DNA from: Prevotellaceae bacterium
GTDB taxonomy: Bacteria; Bacteroidota; Bacteroidia; Bacteroidales; Bacteroidaceae
Assembly (NCBI GenBank): GCA_019420585.1
Contig: JAHZGX010000020.1
Coordinates: 99,855-163,854 of the forward strand
Reading direction: 5' to 3'
DNA length: 64,000 nt
Under the pieces are notes generated by a model. The model ran no database searches. It was not told the DNA's origin and saw only the letters and a program-made list of their open reading frames with translations. Each line of letters opens with the position of its first letter. The stretch's first letter is position 1. The position numbers were made by a program, and so were the translations under genes. Positions 36,614 to 44,342 of this stretch are shown here, one piece after another.

Positions 36614-36685
36614 TTTGTTCATTCACTCGCATATTTTCGTTAACTTTGCCTTTACAAATATATGCTGAAATTATGAGAATTCAAA
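36614..36685. promoter_or_regulatory. Overlapping divergent promoters of xerD and aroQ
   Basis: For xerD (minus strand) TTTG at 36685-36682, a 19-nt spacer and TATATTTG at 36662-36655 fit the consensus exactly; its -33 lies inside the aroQ coding sequence. For aroQ (plus strand) TAACTTTG at 36641-36648 is a -7 match, with TTTG at 36614-36617 (spacer 23 nt, longer than usual). The two -7 boxes are 6 nt apart, so simultaneous polymerase binding is unlikely. Confidence 0.6.
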
Positions 36686-37110
36686 TTATCAACGGTCCTA
36701 ACCTGAATCTCTTGGGTATTAGGGAACCTGAAATTTACGGTAAGCGTGCATGGGAAGACTATCTGAAAGAACTGCGTAACCGCATGCCCAACGTACGCAT
36801 AGACTATTACCAGAGTAATCTGGAAGGTGAAATTATTGACAAGATACAGGAGGTGGGCTTTGACCGCGACGGCATTGTGCTCAATGCGGGAGCCTATACT
36901 CACACCAGCGTGGCCATCCTGGATGCACTGAAGAGTGTTACCACTCCCACTGTGGAAGTGCATATCAGCAATGTGCATCAGCGAGAGGAATTCCGGCGCA
37001 AAAGCATCATCAGCCCAGGATGTTTAGGTGTCATTTGTGGATTCGGACTTGACAGTTACCGCCTGGCTATAGAAGCACTCACCGACGAAGCCAATAAAAA
37101 ACAAAAGTAA
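36673..37110 (+). CDS. aroQ: Type II 3-dehydroquinate dehydratase
   Basis: AroQ dehydrates 3-dehydroquinate in the shikimate pathway. The 145-residue protein has the type II motifs INGPNLNLLGIREPEIYG (catalytic Tyr near residue 22), NAGAYTHTSVAILDAL, and VHISNVHQREEFR (catalytic His). ATG 36673 fits the family N terminus (MRIQIINGPN); an upstream in-frame start would precede the expected transcription start spacing. An O-methyltransferase gene follows after 12 bp. Confidence 0.95.
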   Translation: MRIQIINGPNLNLLGIREPEIYGKRAWEDYLKELRNRMPNVRIDYYQSNLEGEIIDKIQEVGFDRDGIVLNAGAYTHTSVAILDALKSVTTPTVEVHISNVHQREEFRRKSIISPGCLGVICGFGLDSYRLAIEALTDEANKKQK

Positions 37111-37122
37111 TCACTCCTTACC

Positions 37123-37755
37123 ATGGATTTGGACGACTATATACTGCGCCACATAGATGCTGAGGGCGAACTTCTGCACGCTTTGTGGCGCGATACCCAG
37201 TTGCGCCTTTCTTATGGACAAATGGCAAGTGGACATCTGCAAGGACGCTTGCTCAAAATGCTGGTACAGATGACTAAACCGCTGAGAGTGCTTGAACTTG
37301 GCACTTTCAGCGGTTACAGTGCACTTTGCATGTCAGAAGGACTTCTGCCGGAAGCGGAGTTACATACCATAGAAATCTTTGATGAAATGGAAGACTTCAT
37401 ACGCTCATGGTTTGCTCGCAGTCCTCATGCGTCACAATTGCATCTACACATTGGAAACGCTCTTGACATTATACCCACTCTTCCCACCCCATGGGACTTG
37501 GTATTCATTGATGCTGACAAGAGACAATATGTGGAATATTATCATATGATTGTCCCGTTGATGAAACCAGGCGGATTCATTATAGCCGACAACACATTGT
37601 GGTACGGACATGTACTTGAGGAACATCCCAGGAAAAGTGACCTACAGACTCTGGGCGTGCAAGCCTTCAATGATATTGTGGCTTCTGACCCGCGTGTGGA
37701 AAAAGTTATTCTTCCACTACGTGACGGACTTACACTCATACGTGTAAAAGACTGA
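37123..37755 (+). CDS. Class I SAM-dependent O-methyltransferase (CCoAOMT-like)
   Basis: The 210-residue protein matches the YrrM/caffeoyl-CoA O-methyltransferase-like family: motif I VLELGTFSGYSALCMSEGL near residue 58, LHTIEI, and FIDADKRQYVEYYHMIVPLMKPGG near residue 130, followed by DNTLWYGHV. These enzymes bind a divalent metal and methylate hydroxyls of small molecules or, in some bacteria, tRNA hydroxyuridine (TrmR). A TrmR-like role is possible but unproven. It is co-directional with aroQ and probably co-transcribed. Confidence 0.85.
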   Translation: MDLDDYILRHIDAEGELLHALWRDTQLRLSYGQMASGHLQGRLLKMLVQMTKPLRVLELGTFSGYSALCMSEGLLPEAELHTIEIFDEMEDFIRSWFARSPHASQLHLHIGNALDIIPTLPTPWDLVFIDADKRQYVEYYHMIVPLMKPGGFIIADNTLWYGHVLEEHPRKSDLQTLGVQAFNDIVASDPRVEKVILPLRDGLTLIRVKD

Positions 37756-37772
37756 TTCTTTATTTTCCTACA

Positions 37773-37804
37773 TATATATAATGTGTTACTATGCATTATA
37801 TATA
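37773..37804. terminator. AT-only hairpin after the O-methyltransferase gene
   Basis: TATATATAATG (37773-37783) pairs perfectly with CATTATATATA (37794-37804) around a 10-nt loop, 18 bp after the stop. It is weak in G+C and may be a terminator or an instance of the recurrent ACATTATATATA motif seen elsewhere in this window. Confidence 0.4.
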
Positions 37805-38006
37805 ATTATGATGTTGACATGACACAATCAAGACTCTAATGATGATTGGGGTTCAAGAGTAAAATAAAACTCTTTAGGGCAAATTCAAGAGATGACGCTG
37901 CACAGAAGTTCTTCCCTTTCAGAATTGCTAACTTATACGCTTATCACCTTTGATTTATTACTGAACCATTCATAATCAGAAGAAACTTACCGAGGACAGT
38001 CGCTCA

Positions 38007-38221
38007 CTACTCGATGTTGTTGTTGAGCCCCAGGATGGTGCCCAGGAAGTAGGGCGTTCATGGTCGCCCATATGCTCGGCCAGGCCTTCCTTGTCCACAA
38101 TCCGGCGAACCACGGGAGCGACGTGCCACTTGCCGCATGCCTGCGACATCTTCCGGTTCTTGTCCTGCTTCTGCTGATACTGAATCATTGTGCTTGACTG
38201 TTGTTGATGGTTGTACTTCAT
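38007..38221 (-). pseudogene. Frameshifted, truncated HU-family DNA-binding protein remnant
   Basis: From ATG 38221 the frame reads KYNHQQQ..., then NRKMSQACGKWHVAPVV, IVDKEGLAEHMGDHERP, which resembles the N terminus of the long HU-like family of Bacteroidales (CGKWYARAV..., LAEHM). Near 38052-38058 a one-base shift moves the homologous reading (PYFLGTILGL) to another frame that stops at 38007. The second half of the HU fold is absent. A -7 match TACCTTTG remains at 38307-38300, so the promoter may survive. Confidence 0.6.
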
Positions 38222-38330
38222 GTCTGCCCTCTCTCTCGTCCCCTTGGCCTCCCGGACAGGCTGTGGCGGCGGCGTGCCAACGGGCTTTTGGACACGGTGC
38301 AAAGGTACGGCGGTGGTGGAGGGGCTACCG

Positions 38331-38360
38331 TGAATTAAATGGAATTAGATGGAATTAAGA
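38331..38360. repeat. Three tandem 10-bp units upstream of the HU remnant
   Basis: Units TGAATTAAAT, GGAATTAGAT and GGAATTAAGA lie end to end, in phase with one helical turn. They sit 24 bp upstream of the surviving -7 box of the HU remnant and could be leftover regulator-binding sites. Confidence 0.45.
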
Positions 38361-38509
38361 TTGATTTATTAGCATATATTAACATTTCGTACCCGCTGTA
38401 CCTGAGATTGGGATCCGCAATGTGCTCCCTTTATGCCAGGGAAAGCAGGGCATGGTCGGGTCACGCTTGCTGACCATGCTGCCCTGCAGGTTGTCTTGTT
38501 GCATTTACT

Positions 38510-38562
38510 AAGTCACTTAAAGATGGTAATCAAGTCATTTAGGGGTAGCAAACAAGTCACTT
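38510..38562. repeat. Three direct 9-bp repeats spaced 22 bp apart
   Basis: AAGTCACTT (38510-38518), AAGTCATTT (38532-38540) and AAGTCACTT (38554-38562) recur with exactly 22-bp periodicity, about two helical turns, between the HU and VapE remnants. The arrangement resembles operator or iteron arrays; no replication gene is intact nearby. Confidence 0.5.
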
Positions 38563-38717
38563 GCGGGAGAAGACAAGGCCGCTTCGGGCGGGAGGGGGCT
38601 GTTGCCCACCTGGAAGTATGCTTGCGTAGGGTGTGACGGGTAAATCACCCGTTTCTTGAAAACTTTATTAGATACTACTTTCAAACCGTGCTTAATATTA
38701 AGCACACTTTATTTTTA

Positions 38718-38966
38718 CTATATATATAAGTTTATGGAAACTACCCTACGCACCCTACATACTCTACGCACTCCATGACCATCCGGTTTATACTCCAGCC
38801 GGGGTGTCTCGAACTCGCTGTTATGCCGGTTCTGCTCGACCACCTCCTCCCTGGAGAACCAATAGCGGAAGCCGCTTTTGTAAAGAAAATATGCCTGGCT
38901 GTAGATGCCCTCGTAGTCGGGAGGACAGTCACGCGGTGACTGTATAGACTCCACCTCGAAGGGCAT
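38718..38966 (-). pseudogene. Fragment of a VapE/DUF3987-like primase-helicase protein
   Basis: The 82-codon frame contains SQAYFLYKSGFRYWFSREEVVEQNRHNSEFETPRLE-type sequence (about residues 23-58), which resembles the C-terminal segment of virulence-associated E family proteins of Bacteroidales. Such proteins are normally several hundred residues long, so both ends are missing here. Beyond the conserved part the frame runs into a repetitive VRRVCRVRRVV tail derived from GTAGGGTGCGTAGGG-like repeats. Together with the HU remnant it indicates a decayed accessory cassette. Confidence 0.55.
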
Positions 38967-39039
38967 AATTGACTAATAGAAGAAATTCAATTAACGAGAG
39001 AAAAAAACATACATATTCACATATTTCTCCACACCCCCC

Positions 39040-39145
39040 TAATTTATGTTTCTGCCCAGGAAAAAAAATTTTTCTCACCTAACTTTTATTTTTTCCTGGG
39101 CAGGTATTTTTCCGTACTATGTTTCTGAAATTTTGATACCGATAG
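39040..39145 (+). repeat. Dispersed AT-rich palindromic repeat, family A, copy 2
   Basis: Same-orientation counterpart of 14633-14745. TATGTTTCT, CCCAGGAAAAAAAA plus TTTTTC, CTCACCT, TTTTTTCCTGGGCAGG, TATTTTTCC and ATTTTGATA occur in the same order and spacing. It lies between the VapE remnant and the AraC gene. Confidence 0.65.
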
Positions 39146-39215
39146 GATTATCCCGACATGTTTTTGAAAAATTGTTATTTCGCCGAACCCACCTTAGTTT
39201 AAGGTATCTAAAGCA

Positions 39216-40091
39216 CTATACTATTATCTTGCGCTTATGATAATTTTCACGGAAAGCCGTAGGAGAACAACCTTTCTTCTTTTTGAATATGCGATTAAAG
39301 TTGCTTATGTTGTTGAATCCACACTCATAACAGATATCAGCCACGCTGCTGGTGCTGTCCACCAATTGTCTTGCAGCATGTCCCAAACGGATATCTATGA
39401 TATAATCTGACACCGTCTTGTCTGTCTTGGTACGGAAATACCGGCTGAATGCTGCCGGTGTCATCTCGGCTATGTCGGCAAGTGTCTTCAGTCTTATTTC
39501 CTTCTTGTAGTTCATGTCTATGTATTCCTCTACCTTTCTTACTCTCATGCTCTCCGGTTCTTTCTTCACGTTGGAGAAAGACCTGCTTGCCAACAGATGA
39601 TAGTTTTCCTGCAGCGACAATTGATAAAGAATCTCCAAGAGTTTGAGCATGCGGTAAAATCCTGGCTGTGACTGAGTGATAGCCGTTATCTTGCCATATA
39701 GTTCCATAATGGTGCTCAATTCAAATGCTATGCCTCTCTTGGCATTTTGAAATAGAACACGCAGGCTGCTCAGTTGATTCTTTGCCAAGAACTGCTCACC
39801 CAGCAAATCGGGTGGAAACTGTATGGTAATCTCATGTATGGAATGACTCTGGCAGTCATACTGATCCCATGCATGTTCCAGTCCGCTTCCCACAAGCACC
39901 AAATCATATTTTCCAAGCACCTCTATGGAATCACCCACAATGCGTCTGGCACCGTCACAATGTTCCACAAAGTTTAGTTCCATGGCTTCATGCTTATGCA
40001 GGGGATATGTGAAAGCCTCCTTGTCACGATCTACCATATAAAAGCAGTCTTTCTCTGACAATGGAGTATTTTCTGTTATGACCTTACTCAT
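39216..40091 (-). CDS. AraC family transcriptional regulator
   Basis: The 291-residue protein has an N-terminal cupin-like sensor (about 20-150; FTYPLHKHEAMELNFVEHC) and a C-terminal double HTH of AraC type (about 190-288; LADIAEMTPAAFSRYFRTKT and VADICYECGFNNISNFNRIFKKKKGCSP). The cupin with conserved His and Glu suggests a small sugar or related ligand. No metabolic target gene is next to it; pdxT lies upstream behind a terminator, so its regulon is unknown. Confidence 0.9.
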   Translation of the reverse strand: MSKVITENTPLSEKDCFYMVDRDKEAFTYPLHKHEAMELNFVEHCDGARRIVGDSIEVLGKYDLVLVGSGLEHAWDQYDCQSHSIHEITIQFPPDLLGEQFLAKNQLSSLRVLFQNAKRGIAFELSTIMELYGKITAITQSQPGFYRMLKLLEILYQLSLQENYHLLASRSFSNVKKEPESMRVRKVEEYIDMNYKKEIRLKTLADIAEMTPAAFSRYFRTKTDKTVSDYIIDIRLGHAARQLVDSTSSVADICYECGFNNISNFNRIFKKKKGCSPTAFRENYHKRKIIV

Positions 40092-40161
40092 AGAATATGC
40101 TTTTTATTCAATTACATTTTGCTAAGTTAGGTTAAAATGTTGAATTTTACAAACAGTTAAA

Positions 40162-40202
40162 CAAAAATAAAGTGGGAGAAAGCCGTTTTGCTCTCTCCCA
40201 CT
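40162..40202 (-). terminator. Terminator of the pdxST operon
   Basis: On the minus strand AGTGGGAGA (40202-40194) pairs with TCTCCCACT (40179-40171), extended by AGC/GCT pairs, and is followed by TTATTTTTG. It lies 24 bp after the pdxT stop. Confidence 0.85.
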
Positions 40203-40225
40203 CTGTTTGTCTACGGCATATACTT

Positions 40226-40774
40226 TTACCGTTGTGAAGCCATGTCAAGCAACATCTGATGTATGTGTGTGTCTCCGTCCAGTTCCGGATGGAAGGCAGT
40301 CACCAACTGATGTCCCTGCCTTGCTGCTACAATGTGTCCATCCACCTTGGCCAGCACTTCCACATCCTTTCCGGCTTTGGCTATATAAGGAGCCCTTATG
40401 AAAGTCATAGGTACATGCCCTACTCCACGCAACTCCTCCACAGTATGAAAACTTCCCAACTGCCTGCCATAAGCATTTCGTTTGGCAAGAATATCCATGG
40501 TGTTCAGATGCAGTCTGTCCAACATGATGAGTCCGGCGCAGGTACCCAGTACGGGAAGACCGGAAAGTATCTCCCGTCGCACTTCATACCATAGTCCCAA
40601 GTCGTGCATGATACGTGTCATGGCAGTACTTTCTCCACCTGGTATGATGAGTGCCTGCTTCTCTTGCTGCCAGTCCTGTAGGTTGCGCACCAGGAAAGAT
40701 TCCTGTCCCATGCGCTCCATCACCTGCCGGTGTTCCTCAAAAGCCCCCTGCAGGGCCATGATGGCTATCTTCAT
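40226..40774 (-). CDS. pdxT: Pyridoxal 5'-phosphate synthase glutaminase subunit
   Basis: PdxT releases ammonia from glutamine and channels it to PdxS. The 182-residue class I-type amidotransferase has the GGESTAM oxyanion motif near residue 47, the nucleophile Cys in GTCAGLIML near residue 78, and the His-Glu pair in FHPEL near residue 163. It overlaps pdxS by 4 bp (ATGA), fixing the operon order pdxS-pdxT. Confidence 0.95.
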   Translation of the reverse strand: MKIAIMALQGAFEEHRQVMERMGQESFLVRNLQDWQQEKQALIIPGGESTAMTRIMHDLGLWYEVRREILSGLPVLGTCAGLIMLDRLHLNTMDILAKRNAYGRQLGSFHTVEELRGVGHVPMTFIRAPYIAKAGKDVEVLAKVDGHIVAARQGHQLVTAFHPELDGDTHIHQMLLDMASQR

Positions 40775-41643
40775 TTACCTCTCTCCGCCATAAGCAGGTT
40801 TATTTCCTGCTCATTGATGCCCACCATTGCTTCACCCAAGTCTTCACTGTATTCTGCCAGGAGTTTAGGGTTGTCGTAATTGGTCACAGCCTTTACTATG
40901 GCCTGTGCACGCTTTTCCGGATCTCCACTCTTGAATATTCCACTGCCTACGAATACGCCTTCTGCACCCAGTTGCATCATCAGTGCGGCATCAGCAGGAG
41001 TTGCCACTCCACCTGCAGCAAAGTTCACTACAGGCAATTTTCCATTGTCATGCACATACTGCACCAAGTCCACGGGAACGCGCAACTGCTTTGCCGCTTC
41101 ATATATTTCATCGGCATTTAGACTGGTGATGCGCCGTATTTCACTTTGCATCATGCGCATGTGACGCACGGCCTGAACCACATCGCCAGTGCCCGGTTCA
41201 CCCTTGGTGCGTATCATGGTTGCTCCTTCGGCAATGCGGCGCAACGCCTCCCCTAAGTCCTTGGCACCACATACAAAAGGTACCTGAAACTGACGCTTGT
41301 CTATATGATATACGTCATCAGCAGGTGAGAGGACCTCACTCTCATCTATATAGTCTATCTCTATGGCCTGCAGAATTTGTGCCTCTGCAAAGTGACCAAT
41401 GCGGCATTTAGCCATCACAGGGATGCTTACTGCCTCCTGTATGCCCTTTATCATCTTAGGGTCACTCATGCGGCTCACGCCACCTGCCGCACGTATGTCA
41501 GCTGGAATGCGTTCCAGTGCCATCACGGCACAGGCACCAGCTGCCTCGGCTATGCGTGCCTGTTCGGGGGTTGTAACATCCATGATAACTCCGCCCTTGA
41601 GCATCTGTGCCAGTTGGCGGTTCAGTGAAGTTCTGTCTTCCAT
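40771..41643 (-). CDS. pdxS: Pyridoxal 5'-phosphate synthase lyase subunit
   Basis: PdxS builds PLP from ribose 5-phosphate, glyceraldehyde 3-phosphate and ammonia (the DXP-independent route). The 290-residue barrel has the family motifs GGVIMDVTTPEQARIAE, MAKCRIGHFAEAQILQ, IDESEVLSPAD (including the catalytic Lys and Asp positions of the family), EGATMIRTKGEPGTG and NFAAGGVATPADAALMMQLG. A purine-rich ribosome binding site (GGAGG-like) precedes the start. It is the last leftward gene before the candidate origin region. Confidence 0.96.
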   Translation of the reverse strand: MEDRTSLNRQLAQMLKGGVIMDVTTPEQARIAEAAGACAVMALERIPADIRAAGGVSRMSDPKMIKGIQEAVSIPVMAKCRIGHFAEAQILQAIEIDYIDESEVLSPADDVYHIDKRQFQVPFVCGAKDLGEALRRIAEGATMIRTKGEPGTGDVVQAVRHMRMMQSEIRRITSLNADEIYEAAKQLRVPVDLVQYVHDNGKLPVVNFAAGGVATPADAALMMQLGAEGVFVGSGIFKSGDPEKRAQAIVKAVTNYDNPKLLAEYSEDLGEAMVGINEQEINLLMAERGK

Positions 41644-41679
41644 TCTTTTTCCTCCTTCGTTATGTTTGCTTTACCGCAT

Positions 41680-42235
41680 GCAAAATTCCACAGAATACAG
41701 GAAAGGAAAAAACCGCACTTCCTTTATCATCAAACTTTATTCCCCTTTTCGCAATGCCAGTCACTTTTCATCATATCTGTTTCTCTATCATTCTGTGTTT
41801 TCATACGGAGGTTGTTGTGCACACATCTTTTATTATTATTGTTTCTTTTCTTTTTTAAAAAGAAGAAATATGTAGATGATGATAGGGAGTTAATAATGTT
41901 GATAGTTATGTTGCATATAAATATGCTTTAGATGGTGTTGGGGTTATCCACAGCATTTTGTCATCTTATTCACCATTTTTACTTGGTCGTTATTTTCTGT
42001 TTTACTTGTCATTCCATCTGTATGGGATGAATGTTGTGAACATATTATCGTGTATATTGTAATTTTATAAAATGGAAAAGGTAACGGTTTTGATAAATGC
42101 TCTGTCATGTGTTTATAGGCATTTGAAAACGTATATGCTTTTGTTCATATCTTCTGTGAGGGTTTTCATGATGTGGAAAGTGTTGAAAAGTACATAATAA
42201 CTTTCATAGTTATCCATAGGTTTTTCCACAGTGAT
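41680..42235. other. Candidate replication origin (oriC): DnaA-box cluster in an AT-rich gene-free region
   Basis: The 710-bp gap 41644-42353 contains sites resembling the DnaA box TTATNCACA: TTATCCACA (41944-41952, exact), TTATTCACC (41966-41974), TTGTGCACA (41815-41823), TTATCCATA (42210-42218), TTTTCCACA (42222-42230) and, reversed, TGTGGAAAG (42172-42180). A strongly AT-rich tract at 41826-41900 could be the unwinding element. G/C strand bias changes sign in this vicinity. dnaA itself is not in the window, which is common in Bacteroidota. Confidence 0.5.
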
Positions 42236-42261
42236 TGTTCATTGATGTTGTAAGACGGGAA

Positions 42262-42321
42262 AAGTCTCCTTCCTTTCCCAATCCTTAGCACATGTAGGAA
42301 TCGGAAAAAGTAAGGAGACTT
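42262..42321 (-). terminator. Terminator of the sigma factor/membrane protein operon
   Basis: AAGTCTCCTT (42262-42271) pairs with AAGGAGACTT (42312-42321) around a 40-nt loop, which itself can pair partly (CCTTTCCCAATCC with GGAATCGGAAAAAG). On the minus strand the stem ends in TTTT. It is 33 bp past the stop at 42354. Confidence 0.6.
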
Positions 42322-42353
42322 CTTCACAACAGATTTTATTGATTCAACTTATA

Positions 42354-42992
42354 TCATTCTTGTTTCATTTCTTCAATCTGACTTAACATTCTCTTTATCC
42401 TATTCTTAGAAATACATATTTTTATGGTGGCAATTATACTGCCAATAACTATTCCCAATACAGTGCTTAGTATCATTTCTCTAAGCCTGTAGCCTGATGC
42501 GCAATTGCTCAGTGCATAGAAGAAGAGGCAGAACCATATACCCAGCATGGGAATACTAAACTTATACCAGTTGTTTTGGAATTTCCTGTATGATACAATC
42601 TTCTCAGCCATACACAGCATACTTTCTTCCACAGTATCAGTGTTCATGTGTTTCATTATCGTGTAGATGGATGCTATGATAGCAATAAGCATGAAGATTA
42701 TGGTATATATAGTGAACCACATGGGAATGTTTAATTTGGGGAATATAATCAGACTGGAAAAGATGGTGAAGACTCCTGCAATGATGGAGAATATGATATC
42801 CTTTTTCTCACGTGAGAGGTCACTGTTTATTCCACGGCGTATGATTCGATTGTTTACAATCTGCTGGTTGGCTATGATGCTGCGCAGTTGTTTCATCTCG
42901 GAGCGTAGTTTTCTCATCTCTTCCATGCTATTCTTGTTTTCATGCATCTGACAGTTATCCTTCATGTCTACGTTTTTCGTCATTTCATTCAT
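42354..42992 (-). CDS. Four-helix membrane protein partnered with the ECF sigma factor
   Basis: The 212-residue protein has a charged N-terminal coiled-coil-like region (about 20-65, EEMRKLRSEMKQLRSIIANQQ), two hydrophobic segments near 70-115 and two near 145-190, then a basic tail. It starts 16 bp after the sigma gene, the usual position of an anti-sigma factor or sigma-associated membrane protein in Bacteroides-type ECF operons. It lacks a recognisable zinc-binding anti-sigma domain, so an anti-sigma role is inference. Confidence 0.7.
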   Translation of the reverse strand: MNEMTKNVDMKDNCQMHENKNSMEEMRKLRSEMKQLRSIIANQQIVNNRIIRRGINSDLSREKKDIIFSIIAGVFTIFSSLIIFPKLNIPMWFTIYTIIFMLIAIIASIYTIMKHMNTDTVEESMLCMAEKIVSYRKFQNNWYKFSIPMLGIWFCLFFYALSNCASGYRLREMILSTVLGIVIGSIIATIKICISKNRIKRMLSQIEEMKQE

Positions 42993-43008
42993 AGTTTTGA
43001 GTGTTAAT

Positions 43009-43497
43009 CTATATTTTTTTGAGTGCTTCCTTTATTCTTAACAACCTCACTGATACGTTTTTTACTGACATGCCCAGTATGTTGCCAATTTCCTCGTAAC
43101 TGATGTCTTCCAGCCAAAGCAGTATGATGGCTCTGTCAAACGGTTGCAATGCACAAATACGTTTATGCAGCATGTCTGCCTGTCGTGTGCGGCTGTCTGT
43201 GTCGGAGAACAAGTTGATGTTCATGTCAAGTGACACAGTGCAGTGTTTCTTTTTCTTTCTGTCCAGGGAAATGCAAGTATTCAGCGTCACCCGGTAAATC
43301 CATGCTTTTTGTATGTCCTTTGTGTCAGTAAGTATTTCTGCACTGCTTTTGTTAATCCCCTTCCATATATTTATGAGTGTTTCCTGGAACAAGTCGGCCA
43401 CCTCATTCTCGTCCTTCGAGAACATGTAGCAAGTGGTATATATCACATCCTTGTGTGCATGTATCATCTTTTCAAATTCTTTTTCTTTGTTATCCAT
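43009..43497 (-). CDS. ECF-type RNA polymerase sigma-70 factor
   Basis: The 162-residue protein has sigma region 2 (about 15-85; YTTCYMFSKDENEVADLFQETLINIWKG) and region 4 (about 105-160; ILLWLEDISYEEIGNILGMSVKNVSVRLLRIKEAL). It is shorter than the SusC-linked sigma factors of Bacteroidota and lacks a FecR-like partner; instead a four-helix membrane protein follows. No Bacteroidota housekeeping promoter is visible upstream, which would fit self-activation. Confidence 0.9.
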   Translation of the reverse strand: MDNKEKEFEKMIHAHKDVIYTTCYMFSKDENEVADLFQETLINIWKGINKSSAEILTDTKDIQKAWIYRVTLNTCISLDRKKKKHCTVSLDMNINLFSDTDSRTRQADMLHKRICALQPFDRAIILLWLEDISYEEIGNILGMSVKNVSVRLLRIKEALKKI

Positions 43498-43833
43498 TGT
43501 GAATGTTTTTATCTTATCTGCTATATAAACGCACTAAAGTGTCGTTTTACTACACATGAAGGAAAGAAAATGTAATAAGCGTATGTGGAAAACTTGTTTG
43601 CCAATAAGTTTTATAATGAATATATAATGCTGATAATCAGAAAAAAGAAAGTTGTTGAGAAATTGTTGAAAAGTATTAAAAAATTATGGTATATGGCTTA
43701 TATCGAAGGCCGTCAGACAAAAGGCTGTGCTGTGCGATAGTCAACGCAGTACTATTCCATATATCCATGGAAAGTACTACGTTTTTAATATTTGCTGGAT
43801 GCGTCTTTCATGCCATAATATTATGTTGTTGTT
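43498..43833. other. Intergenic region between tadA and the sigma gene, nothing coding seen
   Basis: The 336-bp gap is AT-rich and holds one reversed DnaA-box-like site TGTGGAAAA (43584-43592). The sigma gene promoter must lie in its left part. No coding frame with convincing composition was found. Confidence 0.5.
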
Positions 43834-44271
43834 TTATTTTCTTCGCTGACGAAAGAAGTCTTGCATGAGTGCCTTGCATTCTTCTTCAAGCACTCCCCCC
43901 TGAAGCACTGTACGGGGATGCAGTGTGCGGGGAGCATAGAGTAGGAAGCCACGTTTCTCATCACCAGCGCCATATACAACCCTACTTATCTGTGCCCATC
44001 CTAAGGCTCCGGCACACATTGGACAGGGTTCAACAGTGACGTACAAAGTACATTCAGGCAAATATTTGCCGCCTAGATAATCGGATGCAGCCGTAATGGC
44101 TTGCATCTCGGCGTGGGCAGTAACATCGTGTAGTCGTTCGGTAAGGTTATGTGCCCGGGCTATGATACGTCCTTTGCACACAATCACTGCGCCTATGGGA
44201 ATTTCACCCTCGGCGGCTGCCGCACGTGCCTCAGTCAGTGCCTGTCGCATATAGGTTTCATCGTCTGTCAT
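43834..44271 (-). CDS. tadA: tRNA-specific adenosine deaminase
   Basis: TadA converts A34 to inosine in tRNA-Arg. The 145-residue protein has the deaminase zinc motifs HAEMQAI near residue 53 and EPCPMCAGAL near residue 83, plus IPIGAVIV and the late HPRTVLQGGVLEEECKALMQDFF. ATG 44271 fits the family start (DDETYMRQAL). A promoter with TTG (44325-44323), 19 nt and TAACTTTG (44303-44296) lies just upstream and abuts the rightward yraN promoter. Confidence 0.93.
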   Translation of the reverse strand: MTDDETYMRQALTEARAAAAEGEIPIGAVIVCKGRIIARAHNLTERLHDVTAHAEMQAITAASDYLGGKYLPECTLYVTVEPCPMCAGALGWAQISRVVYGAGDEKRGFLLYAPRTLHPRTVLQGGVLEEECKALMQDFFRQRRK

Positions 44272-44295
44272 GTCATTTCCTTGTGTGTTGCTGAA

Positions 44296-44325
44296 CAAAG
44301 TTACGTTTTTTTCCTAATTTTGCAA
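44296..44325. promoter_or_regulatory. Divergent tadA/yraN promoter pair
   Basis: Leftward: TTG (44325-44323), 19-nt spacer, TAACTTTG (44303-44296). Rightward: TAATTTTG at 44315-44322, with only a poorly spaced TTG at 44288-44290. The rightward -7 lies inside the leftward spacer, so the two promoters interfere by geometry. Confidence 0.5.
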
Positions 44326-44342
44326 CAATAAAGGAAATAGAA

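Noticed and set aside
38510..38562. Phased repeats as a CRISPR array
   Set aside because: The repeated unit is only 9 bp with 13-bp spacers and three copies, and no cas genes are nearby.
38433..38636. 67-codon rightward frame in the decayed cassette
   Set aside because: It runs across the 22-bp phased repeats and shows no similarity to known proteins.
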